DNA from: a virus
Reading direction: 5' to 3' (one strand)
IMG/VR virus record: IMGVR_UViG_3300007276_000402
Location: 1 to 20,541 of that record
DNA: 20,541 nt
This document shows, piece by piece, positions 12,358-19,531 of this stretch. Both the position numbers and the translations under genes were made by a program. The notes under the pieces are model-generated. The model was not told the DNA's origin. It ran no database searches and worked only from the letters and a program-made list of their open reading frames with translations. Position 1 is the stretch's first letter. Each line of letters opens with the position of its first letter.

Positions 12358-12478
12358 GCCGGTAGGCAAGGTCTACCAGCTCTTTTAGTTCCGCTACGCT
12401 CTCATTAAATTTATCGATAGCTTCAAAGACTTTGTCCGCCTCTTCTTCGGTAAACTCAACTGTTACTTTTGTTCCCAA
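12323..12478 (-). CDS. Small coiled-coil protein with probable TTG start (51 aa)
   Basis: A frame from TTG 12478 to TAA 12323 encodes GTKVTVEFTEEEADKVFEAI followed by a heptad-like helix (FNESVAELKELVDLAYRLN). GAGG stands 9 bases upstream, and an in-frame stop further up excludes ATG starts. It overlaps the previous gene by 23 bp and the convergent zinc-ribbon gene by 35 bp. Composition is protein-like and the acidic coiled coil is convincing, but the non-ATG start keeps confidence moderate. Confidence 0.5.
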   Translation of the reverse strand: MGTKVTVEFTEEEADKVFEAIDKFNESVAELKELVDLAYRLNDKLETQDRH

Positions 12479-12641
12479 CTGGAATCGCCTCGTTTGGTCG
12501 GTTGGCCTCGTGCTTCACGCCTAGTAGTGCTTGCCACATTTGAAGCGTCTTGACGTCGTCGGTGTTAGCCGCGCCATTTTCCTGGATTTGTCGCTCTACT
12601 TTCTCAAATGCTCTTTTAAATTTTTGTTCAATCGTGAGCAT
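12456..12641 (-). CDS. Small hypothetical protein (61 aa)
   Basis: ATG 12641, with AAGGA about 10 bases upstream. The N-terminal half is a charged helix (LTIEQKFKRAFEKVERQIQE). The middle has DDVKTLQMWQALLGVKHEAN, and the tail is polar. No family recognised. It overlaps the preceding ribbon-helix-helix gene by 14 bp and the next by 23 bp. Confidence 0.6.
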   Translation of the reverse strand: MLTIEQKFKRAFEKVERQIQENGAANTDDVKTLQMWQALLGVKHEANRPNEAIPVGNKSNS

Positions 12642-12888
12642 TATAATAATCCTTGACCGAAAAGACGGTGTCTTCTTCTTTTGGATCGGGTTTATTCTTC
12701 TCTCGGTGTTCGATTAAACGATCCTTAATGTAGCGTCGGTCTCTATCCGAAAGGTTTTCGTTTTTCCACGCTTCAAATACCACGCGCAGTTGGCCGCTGA
12801 TAGTGCGGCCCTCCACGTCGGCAATGACTACGATCTCTTCGTAGACGTCTTTTGGAAGTAAGACGCTTTTCCACTTGTTTGTATCCAT
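12628..12888 (-). CDS. Arc/MetJ-like ribbon-helix-helix protein
   Basis: 86 aa from ATG 12888 with GGAG 6 bases upstream (a TTG four codons earlier is less likely). Residues 5-43 fit the ribbon-helix-helix layout: a short strand (KWKSVLLP), helix A (KDVYEEIVVIADVEG), then helix B (TISGQLRVVFEAW). Such proteins dimerise and insert the strand into DNA, usually as repressors. The C-terminal half is highly charged (DRDRRYIKDRLIEHREKNK). It lies directly downstream of the polymerase gene, so it may autoregulate the replication operon; this is inference. Confidence 0.6.
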   Translation of the reverse strand: MDTNKWKSVLLPKDVYEEIVVIADVEGRTISGQLRVVFEAWKNENLSDRDRRYIKDRLIEHREKNKPDPKEEDTVFSVKDYYNAHD

Positions 12889-12925
12889 CGGTTTCTCCAA
12901 GGCTAATATCTGCGATTATATAAGA

Positions 12926-14839
12926 TTAATCGACAGATTCAAAATCTCCCCAGTTTGGGCCCATTTCAATATCGCACTTGTTCGGGACCACTAGAGGTAT
13001 GGCGTTTTTCATGGTTTCAGACAGCTCACGAGCCTGTTCCACGGACTTTACGCTGAAAGCCAACTCATCATGCACCTGGAGCAAAGGCACCGTACCGGCC
13101 TTGTAGACGTCCACCATAGCCTGTTTGGTCATATCTGCGGCCGCCGCCTGGATTAAACGGTTCAATGATTTATAGGTGTACGCCCTGCGAAGACGGGTCG
13201 TGGGCCCATATTCGTTTATTGCGTCCTGGTAAGGCAAAGCTTTATTCATTTCAAAGGCGTCCGGTTCCCATAAATCAAACCGGCACTTACGTCCTCCCAG
13301 GGAGCGTATGGAGCCGCTAGAGCGTTTATCGTCCAGGGAGCGCTGTACCCCTTGCATCAACCCTCGAACGAACGGCACGCGGTCGTGGTACTGTTTGGTA
13401 AGCTCCTTGGCCTCCGGCAGGGTGATGTCTAGCTGCTGCGACAGTTTATTGACGCCCATCCCATACATCATCGCCAAATTTATGACTTTCGCCTGTTTGC
13501 GGGGGATTTCCGCCATGTCGGCAACCATGCTGTGAAAATCCATATTCGGGTTTTCGTTGTAGGCTTCGACAAACTCTTTGACGCCCGGCAGGTCCATGTT
13601 CTTGTACTCCGAGAATGCGTGCGCGTAGTGCGTCAGTATGCGTGGCTCCTGTTGACTGAAGTCTATTGCAGCCCACTGCTCGCCTTCTTCCGGTAAAAAT
13701 AATCTACGGATCATAGGTCCTAGCTCCGGGTCGCGAGCCGGGATTTGTTGAAGGTTTGGGTTGCTCATGGATAGACGGCCGGAAACGGTGCCCCCGCTGT
13801 CTGAGCGCAGTTGGTTGATATGCCCATGCACACGGCCATCCCTGCCGACAAACTTCAATATGGAATCTATGAACGTTCCCTGTATTTTGTTCAGGTTACG
13901 CGCTTCCATGATTAACTTAGCCAGTTCTGAGGGGTGTTCAGACAAAAACGCTTTAGTGAAGCTAGGCGCGCCTTTTTCTGTCCTTGCGTATTTTATGTTC
14001 TGCTTGTCAAACGCCTTAGCGATAGAAGCAGCCGCCCAGATTTCCACATCAGAGCCGTTGAGTTCCTTGAGCCGTTTACGGGCGGCCTTCTCACGTTTTA
14101 AAAGTTCTTGTTTGGTGCGTTCCGCCTGGTCGGTATCGACTCGGATGCCCCTGTATGTCATGTCCACGAGGCACGGCAGCAGGTCCGTTTCCAATTCCCA
14201 GATTTGCCATAGGTCCTCTCGGTTCAATAGGGTCTTGAGATGTGACCAAAGCTCTAAGGTAATTTCGGCGTCAACCTCCGCGTAAGGCCCCACATACATC
14301 GCGGGCAGCTTCCACATCTCACCCTTGGGGTCCACGCCAAACTCGCGTGCTGCTTCTGTCAGGGTCTTCTCAGACTTGGTCTTGCCCAGGTAGTCGTAAC
14401 ACAGGGCGTTCAGGCTGTAGGAGAATCGGTTCTCGTCTACAAGCGCAGCGGTCATCATCGTGTCGATCACACGGCCCTTGACCTCAAAACCCATCGCACG
14501 TATCCAGCCCAGGTCATATTGAGCGTTGTGCATGATCTTGTCTGCCGGAGACTCAAACACCTTTTTTAAATATTTATTGATGATGCGCTGGTCCATGTTG
14601 CCGCCACCCAGGTGACCTACAGGGAAGTAACCCTTCCACCCCGGAACAGCTATGGCATAGCCCACCACCTCGCCGTTCTTTGTAGCCCACCCCGGGCCGT
14701 TCGACTTGATGTGTGGGTCGCGTGTCTCAACGTCAATTGCTATTTCTTTGGCGTTTAAAATTTCTTCTGGAAAAGGATGCTCTGGGGGCAGCCAATCTGT
14801 CTTCTGAGCGAACATCGCCATCTGTAAGTTACCGGGCAT
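12926..14839 (-). CDS. polA: Family A DNA polymerase with 3'-5' exonuclease
   Basis: 637-aa replicative phage polymerase without a 5'-3' exonuclease domain. Proofreading motifs are intact: Exo I DVET (Asp36, Glu38), Exo II HNAQYDLGW (Asp109) and Exo III YAEVD (Tyr186, Asp190). Polymerase motif A is DFSQQEPR (393-400), motif B is RKQAKVINLAMMYG (447-460), and motif C is VHDE (589-592). Aligning motif B with E. coli Pol I puts Leu455 at the Phe762 site. Phage polymerases carry Phe, Tyr or Leu there, and surveys of marine viral polymerases link Leu to slower or temperate lifestyles. ATG 14839 has GGAG 11 bases upstream and overlaps the zinc-ribbon gene by 11 bp. It is part of the operon starting at 19434. 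Confidence 0.95.
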   Translation of the reverse strand: MPGNLQMAMFAQKTDWLPPEHPFPEEILNAKEIAIDVETRDPHIKSNGPGWATKNGEVVGYAIAVPGWKGYFPVGHLGGGNMDQRIINKYLKKVFESPADKIMHNAQYDLGWIRAMGFEVKGRVIDTMMTAALVDENRFSYSLNALCYDYLGKTKSEKTLTEAAREFGVDPKGEMWKLPAMYVGPYAEVDAEITLELWSHLKTLLNREDLWQIWELETDLLPCLVDMTYRGIRVDTDQAERTKQELLKREKAARKRLKELNGSDVEIWAAASIAKAFDKQNIKYARTEKGAPSFTKAFLSEHPSELAKLIMEARNLNKIQGTFIDSILKFVGRDGRVHGHINQLRSDSGGTVSGRLSMSNPNLQQIPARDPELGPMIRRLFLPEEGEQWAAIDFSQQEPRILTHYAHAFSEYKNMDLPGVKEFVEAYNENPNMDFHSMVADMAEIPRKQAKVINLAMMYGMGVNKLSQQLDITLPEAKELTKQYHDRVPFVRGLMQGVQRSLDDKRSSGSIRSLGGRKCRFDLWEPDAFEMNKALPYQDAINEYGPTTRLRRAYTYKSLNRLIQAAAADMTKQAMVDVYKAGTVPLLQVHDELAFSVKSVEQARELSETMKNAIPLVVPNKCDIEMGPNWGDFESVD

Positions 14840-15011
14840 TTTCTTTTGCTCTCCAAATAGTTTCTCGGCCTATGGCTTTACTAAAGTGTGTGCAGTGTTG
14901 GCAGTACCAACCTTTCCTCACGTTGTTTTCCACATCAACAACGGCTGTGGCGGTGTTACCGCAGGCATCGCATTTGTTGTAGTACAAAGGGTCAAGTTCG
15001 TCTTTTTTCAT
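14829..15011 (-). CDS. Small zinc-ribbon protein (60 aa) in the replication operon
   Basis: Cys pairs C14/C17 (KCDACG) and C37/C40 (YCQHCT) form a zinc ribbon, followed by a basic helix (KAIGRETIWRAKENAR). The start ATG overlaps the helicase stop (ATGA) and its end overlaps the polymerase start by 11 bp. Position between helicase and polymerase suggests a role in replication or its regulation, but nothing more specific can be read. Confidence 0.7.
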   Translation of the reverse strand: MKKDELDPLYYNKCDACGNTATAVVDVENNVRKGWYCQHCTHFSKAIGRETIWRAKENAR

Positions 15012-16513
15012 AAGTTGTAAGCTCTTTCATAATTCTCAGGATCGACGATAAATAAATTTTCTATTGTTCTAGTGACACCAACATAAAACACGCGGTGCAA
15101 ATCGTCGGCAGGGGTTCGTAAGGCAGCGGGGCTCAGATCAAGTAACAGAACGACGTTCTCTGCCTCTCCCCCCTTTGTGCCGTGGATCGTGGACAATTTG
15201 ATACGGGGTAATGCATTAAACTTTTCTCCTCGTCTCAATAAAGATGTGATGTAGGCGCGGTCTACCGCAGGAATTTTGTCCATTGCGACATGCCATATCA
15301 TGCTGTCATCAGCGATTAGACCGTGTTCTTTCTGCAATAGTTCAAGAGTGAATAACTGATCGTCAGGAGCCACTATCTTTTTCTTGCCACGTGCGACGCG
15401 CACGCCGTTGCCGGACATATAGCTATATATTGTTTCGGCGGTCTTGAGGGACACCGGGCGTCCTTTACGCATGGACTCCCATCCGTTTACAGCCACGGAC
15501 AAACGCTCAGAGATGGACCGTGAGCCGTTACGCTCAAACAAGTAACCGCCACTCTTGAGCTGCTCTGCAAGGGGCGACAGCATGTAGTTTGCCTGTGCCA
15601 TTACCAGCCATTCGCCGTCCGACATATCCAACTCTTCTAGACTGGTCAGTCTTCTAACGCTGCCTTCTTGAGGCTTAGGGTTATATTTTTTTGGGAAACG
15701 TCTATGGATTCTCGAAACAATACTTTCTGCAAGTCGATGGACGGCTTGCGGGATTCGATAGGATTGTTCCAATACCTCACTTCCGCCGGGCAGGTTGATG
15801 AACTGATCAACATCTGCACCTGCCCATCTATAGATAGCTTGATCGTCGTCTCCCGCGCAGTACATGCGTTCTGCTTTTTTGTCGATGGCATGAGCGATAT
15901 CCCACTGTAAGGGTGAAAGGTCCTGGGCTTCATCCAAAAAACAAAGCTTGAAGTAAGGGCACACTCTCTCCGCATCCTTTGTAAACAGCTCAAGCATGTC
16001 GGTGTAGTCCAATAAACCATGAAACTGCTTGTACTCTGCGTAGGCCGCAGCAATGTATTCAACCTCGGGCCACGATTCGTCTAATGCGGTTTGGTTGTAC
16101 TCTGAACGCAACGTAGTCTTTTTAAGGCGGGACAGGTTAATAAGTCCTAACACCGGGTGTTCTAAAAGATTAGATGAAGACTCTTGTTCAAAATCGTAGT
16201 GCGGTCTAATGCTGAGAGGTATCTTTATCTTTTTAGAAAGATCATCGAAGTTTTCTTTCTTCATTAGATCGTGATCGCGTATACCAAGCGCGCGGTAAGC
16301 AAAGCTATGCAACGTTCTAAAATGCGGCAGGTCAGCCTTTTCATTAAGTTGAAAACGACGGGCGGCGCGTTCCCTCGCCTCGCCCGCCGCTTTCCGGGTG
16401 AACGCAAAAAATGCAATGTCTTGTGACGACATACCTGCTTCTAATGCCTGGTCGACATAGTTAAGAAGCGTAGTTGTCTTTCCAGTCCCGGGAGGACCAA
16501 ATATACGAAACAT
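15008..16513 (-). CDS. UvrD/Rep-like superfamily 1A DNA helicase
   Basis: 501 aa from ATG 16513, which shares one base with the primase stop (TAATG); a longer in-frame extension to 16594 lies within the primase gene and is rejected. All SF1A motifs are visible: Walker A GPPGTGKTT (6-14), motif Ia FAFTRKAA (36-43), Walker B FLDEAQD (192-198), motif III GDDDQAIYRW (221-230), motif IV QSYRIP (250-255), motif V STIHGTKGGE (441-450) and motif VI VFYVGVTR (475-482). At about 500 aa it is shorter than E. coli UvrD (about 720 aa), as is common for phage versions. With no DnaB-type helicase in the window, it may be the replicative helicase. Confidence 0.9.
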   Translation of the reverse strand: MFRIFGPPGTGKTTTLLNYVDQALEAGMSSQDIAFFAFTRKAAGEARERAARRFQLNEKADLPHFRTLHSFAYRALGIRDHDLMKKENFDDLSKKIKIPLSIRPHYDFEQESSSNLLEHPVLGLINLSRLKKTTLRSEYNQTALDESWPEVEYIAAAYAEYKQFHGLLDYTDMLELFTKDAERVCPYFKLCFLDEAQDLSPLQWDIAHAIDKKAERMYCAGDDDQAIYRWAGADVDQFINLPGGSEVLEQSYRIPQAVHRLAESIVSRIHRRFPKKYNPKPQEGSVRRLTSLEELDMSDGEWLVMAQANYMLSPLAEQLKSGGYLFERNGSRSISERLSVAVNGWESMRKGRPVSLKTAETIYSYMSGNGVRVARGKKKIVAPDDQLFTLELLQKEHGLIADDSMIWHVAMDKIPAVDRAYITSLLRRGEKFNALPRIKLSTIHGTKGGEAENVVLLLDLSPAALRTPADDLHRVFYVGVTRTIENLFIVDPENYERAYNL

Positions 16514-18057
16514 TAAAACGGCTGCGGATGAGCAGAAGAAATTCCGTTGGGCTTTATAGCGCCAATGGGAGCAGCATATGCGGGTATGCTCCACACCCTC
16601 ACTGCTTTTCCGCTAATCTTTAAAGAAGTTGATTCGCCGTTTATGTCTCGTAAACGCTGGGCAATCTTATGGCTTTTGTATTCAAAGAAACGATGCTTGT
16701 GCAGATACGCGGTAAAATCTTTAATGCGAAAGTAAGTTCGCTCATCGTCTTCATTGGTGTATGGGCGGCGCAGCAGAATCTCTTCCCTGTTGTCTGCTTG
16801 CTGCATGACTGTGCAAAACTCTTCTAATAAATCATAGAACTGACCGTTGATAGAGGCGTCCTGCGACACTTCAATGATGGCACCGTCTGTATCGCTCATC
16901 TCTGACAGCAACCCGTTTATACGGGCCTCCCACATGTCCTTCTTTACACTCTGCGGCATAAAATTGAGCTGTTCCACACAGGCGCGCTGAAACGCAGCCT
17001 GGTTCATTAGAGCGTCTGTATCCAGCTCTAACGGAAAGCCGTTAACATCCATAAACCACACAGGGGGAGTAGAGTTGTACTTGCGAAGGTTCGCAATGGT
17101 CGCACCCGATACTGCGGCCTCAATACCGTACTTCCTCGTCTTACAGACCTCGGCATTGCAGTAATCACAGATCGGGGCGTCTTTGCACTTGTAAGCGTAA
17201 TCTTTCTTCTGAAGCTGTTTCGCTACAAGATTAACTTCGGAGAGAGGAAGTGGAGGTTCGAAGTAGCGCGTATTATACGTTAAAATCTCAGATTCCCAAC
17301 TATCTGGGAAAGCTTTGCGTAAGTACACACCAACGTTGAAGAGCCTATTATTCCGTCCACCTTCGCTTATTTTCTGCGTGCAAAGCGTTTGTAAACAGGG
17401 CGGACCATCTTTGACAATGATGTTAGTGTCCGCTTCTTCTATGGTTATGCTGTCAAGCTGCTCCGGTTCTTGAGCGTATTGATCGTACAACCCAAAGAAT
17501 TCTTCGATTGTACCGGACTGCCCATCATCTTTAATGACATAGCGCAACCCTTCCTCCGCATCATAATACGGAAGGTTTAAGAAATTACCTACGTCACCCC
17601 GGTCCAGGAACAACTTGACTTGTTTAGGAAATATTTCACTACCGCCGTAGCCTAAGCTTGCAGCAATAGTTTGTAAGGTCTCCTGCATCTTCTTTGCAGT
17701 AACCCATTCCTTTGTAAACAAAAAACAGTGAGCGCCTCCTGACTTGGAACGGCACACGACAAGCGGCAGCTTCATGCTACGCACTTTGTCTACTAGCTCT
17801 TTGTGATCTAACGGATACTGATCAACGTCGATACAACCCCACTTACACTGGTTGTCTTCGTTGATCGGTATAATTCCAATTGCTTCACCCTCTCCGCTTA
17901 AATGACCGAGCCAGGTGTCCTTTGTTCGTGGCGTTTTAACAACGGTTGCCTTACCGGTATTCTTTCCATTTTGCGCTTTGCGATCTATCCGATATGTGCC
18001 GTAAGCTTGCTTTAGTCCGTCAAAGATAGCCGCAAATTTCTTAGCGTTATCAATCAT
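16513..18057 (-). CDS. Archaeo-eukaryotic-type primase (AEP), TOTE/PrimPol-like
   Basis: 514 aa. The N-terminal third matches an AEP core: GIIPINEDNQ, then the catalytic CIDVD (Asp77, Asp79) and SGGAHCFLF (His110). GNFLNLPYY at about 192-200 may contribute the third motif. This layout resembles the primase domain of TOTE-type conflict elements and phage PrimPol proteins. A Cys cluster (CKDAPICDYCNAEVC) near residue 300 probably binds zinc. The C-terminal part is helical and may be a PriCT-like or DNA-binding region. It makes primers on single-stranded DNA, possibly with polymerase activity. ATG 18057 lies 12 bases after a terminator T tract, with GGTGA just upstream. Its TAA overlaps the helicase ATG. 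Confidence 0.8.
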   Translation of the reverse strand: MIDNAKKFAAIFDGLKQAYGTYRIDRKAQNGKNTGKATVVKTPRTKDTWLGHLSGEGEAIGIIPINEDNQCKWGCIDVDQYPLDHKELVDKVRSMKLPLVVCRSKSGGAHCFLFTKEWVTAKKMQETLQTIAASLGYGGSEIFPKQVKLFLDRGDVGNFLNLPYYDAEEGLRYVIKDDGQSGTIEEFFGLYDQYAQEPEQLDSITIEEADTNIIVKDGPPCLQTLCTQKISEGGRNNRLFNVGVYLRKAFPDSWESEILTYNTRYFEPPLPLSEVNLVAKQLQKKDYAYKCKDAPICDYCNAEVCKTRKYGIEAAVSGATIANLRKYNSTPPVWFMDVNGFPLELDTDALMNQAAFQRACVEQLNFMPQSVKKDMWEARINGLLSEMSDTDGAIIEVSQDASINGQFYDLLEEFCTVMQQADNREEILLRRPYTNEDDERTYFRIKDFTAYLHKHRFFEYKSHKIAQRLRDINGESTSLKISGKAVRVWSIPAYAAPIGAIKPNGISSAHPQPF

Positions 18058-18068
18058 GTTTCACCCGA

Positions 18069-18093
18069 AAAACGGGGCCTTTCGGCCCCGTAT
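18069..18093 (-). terminator. Hairpin between SSB-like and primase genes; partial terminator
   Basis: Stem ACGGGGCC/GGCCCCGT (18074-18081 with 18086-18093), loop TTTC, then five T on the minus strand (plus-strand A run 18070-18074). Only 12 bases separate it from the primase ATG and no other promoter fits, so it likely reduces rather than stops downstream transcription. Confidence 0.8.
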
Positions 18094-18096
18094 TAA

Positions 18097-18855
18097 TTAC
18101 CACGGAACGTCGTCAGAGTTACTGCCGTCGTCACCCTCCTGCTCGTGCTTAACAACTACGTCGCCAGCGCGGATGCTCTTGGCAAACTCGCGTGCGTGTT
18201 GATACGCATCGACCTGATTTGTTTCAGCCAACGACTCCTCAAGCTCAACACTCCAACCCCACCAATCGCCTTTGTTGTTGTTCTCGTGCTGTGTCGTAAG
18301 CTTATATGTGTACGCAAAACGTGGCGGCTTGAATATGCCGTTCGCACCTTGCATCGTGCGACTGCTAACCACCGTGTTCCACGCTCTGGACTTCTTGAGC
18401 TGTGTAGATTTCATCGGTATCAAGGCAGCTTCCAGCGTCCCATCCTCTTGTTTTATAAGAACAAAATGCTGATGTGTCTCTTCGATGTAATTACCACCAC
18501 CGCCTACAATCACGTCTTTGTTGGTGGACGGATCACGCTCTGTTTCAGGGCGCTTATCATCCTTCTGATAAATGTTAACGGGAGCCCCAGGACCTGATCC
18601 ACGCGGAGCCCATTCGATAAACACACGCTGATATGCACAAGGAATAACAGTGACACCGTCTTCCGGTTTCCACTGCTGCCCTGTTACTTCCTGCAATATC
18701 GTGCCGTTATCCTTATCAATTTTAAGGAATGGAATCTTGACGTCATCTTGATCAAGAGTCTCACCCATAGTCTCAGCATCGGCCTCAAATAGCGAGACTG
18801 CCGCCAACTCCGTACTAGCCTTTTCGGCCACTTCTTTTTTCTTTGCTTCTGCCAT
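18097..18855 (-). CDS. Phage single-stranded DNA-binding-like protein
   Basis: 252 aa. The core (IPFLKIDKDNG, VTVIPCAYQRVFIEWAPRG, AWNTVVSSRTM, FKPPRFAYTYKLTT) resembles phage proteins in replication operons thought to bind single-stranded DNA. The tail is acidic and ends DDVPW, similar to the DD-x-PF tip of bacterial SSB that recruits partner proteins. The N-terminus is Lys/Glu/Ala-rich. Position directly before primase and helicase fits. ATG 18855 with AAAGG about 10 bases upstream. SSB role is inferred from tail and context; the fold is not certain. Confidence 0.65.
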   Translation of the reverse strand: MAEAKKKEVAEKASTELAAVSLFEADAETMGETLDQDDVKIPFLKIDKDNGTILQEVTGQQWKPEDGVTVIPCAYQRVFIEWAPRGSGPGAPVNIYQKDDKRPETERDPSTNKDVIVGGGGNYIEETHQHFVLIKQEDGTLEAALIPMKSTQLKKSRAWNTVVSSRTMQGANGIFKPPRFAYTYKLTTQHENNNKGDWWGWSVELEESLAETNQVDAYQHAREFAKSIRAGDVVVKHEQEGDDGSNSDDVPW

Positions 18856-18861
18856 TTTTCG

Positions 18862-19434
18862 TTAACCTTTTTTAATGTTTGCGCGTTGACCCACATAAGC
18901 TCCGAACAAGTCCATCGGAAACTGCTTGCCCGATTCAACCTGGTCTTTTACAAATGCTTTCAGGGTCTGTGGATGAATGTCCCGCTTCTGTGCGGCAGGG
19001 TAGCCCTGACCAGCAAGAGAGGACATGAGGTCATTAGCCATTTGGTCTTCGCCGCGACCAAATTGACAACTAATAACGTTCTTGATGATATCGTCATACC
19101 CATTTTCTTGCAGCCAACTATAAGCAGAATCTCGGTTTTCAACCTTGATATAAGCGCCATAAGTTGGTTTTAGCTCGACTTTGGAACCGTCTTCTAGTTC
19201 CATTTTGGATACGCCGACTTCGTGTAGCAAAGCGGGAAGGTCTTCGTCGGTCAGCTTCAGCAAATCTTTCTTGCTCTGTTTGAGCTTACTGTCTAAGAGT
19301 TCTATTTCGTCTTGCTTGTTTCGGACAGCTCTTGCAACTTCAGCAATGCTGGCCACGCCACCGGTATCGAGGGATTCTACGGCAGACCCACCGGACTGAT
19401 CTGCTTCCATTTCTGCAAAGAGGTCATCGACCAT
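18862..19434 (-). CDS. Conserved phage replication-module protein of unknown function
   Basis: 190 aa from ATG 19434, with AAAGGAG about 9 bases upstream; a longer frame to 19545 crosses the promoter. N-terminal coiled coil (VRNKQDEIELLDSKLKQSKKD), then LTDEDLPALLHEVGVSKMELEDG, DSAYSWLQENGYDDIIKNVIS and a conserved end (HPQTLKAFVKDQVE, FPMDLFGAYVGQ). I recognise this arrangement as a protein that commonly sits next to the SSB-like gene in aquatic phages. Its role is not known; a structural or nuclease-inhibitor role would be speculation. It is the first gene of the replication operon. Confidence 0.7.
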   Translation of the reverse strand: MVDDLFAEMEADQSGGSAVESLDTGGVASIAEVARAVRNKQDEIELLDSKLKQSKKDLLKLTDEDLPALLHEVGVSKMELEDGSKVELKPTYGAYIKVENRDSAYSWLQENGYDDIIKNVISCQFGRGEDQMANDLMSSLAGQGYPAAQKRDIHPQTLKAFVKDQVESGKQFPMDLFGAYVGQRANIKKG

Positions 19435-19473
19435 CGTTTTTCTCCTTTCGTGATTAAAGGACATGTTTTGCCC

Positions 19474-19503
19474 TTGCGGAGGAGGATAATAGTCCCATAT
19501 AAT
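19474..19503 (+). promoter_or_regulatory. Candidate promoter of the SNF2-type helicase
   Basis: Perfect TATAAT at 19498-19503 with TTGCGG at 19474-19479 (18-base spacing, weak -35). It interleaves with the opposite promoter, so the two directions probably compete for polymerase. Confidence 0.5.
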
Positions 19504-19515
19504 CTCAGAAGTCAA
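19486..19515 (-). promoter_or_regulatory. Sigma70-type promoter of the replication operon
   Basis: Minus strand: TTGACT (19515-19510), 18 bases, TATTAT (19491-19486), with five of six matches in each box. It is 51 bases upstream of ATG 19434. Confidence 0.7.
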
Positions 19516-19531
19516 GTGTAAATAGAAAGCC

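Noticed and set aside
13761-14285. Plus-strand open frame of 174 codons
   Set aside because: Antisense shadow of the DNA polymerase, which has complete catalytic motifs.
16514-16594. N-terminal extension of the UvrD-like helicase
   Set aside because: The extension is encoded inside the primase gene, and the Walker A begins 5 residues after ATG 16513, which is coupled by TAATG to the primase stop.
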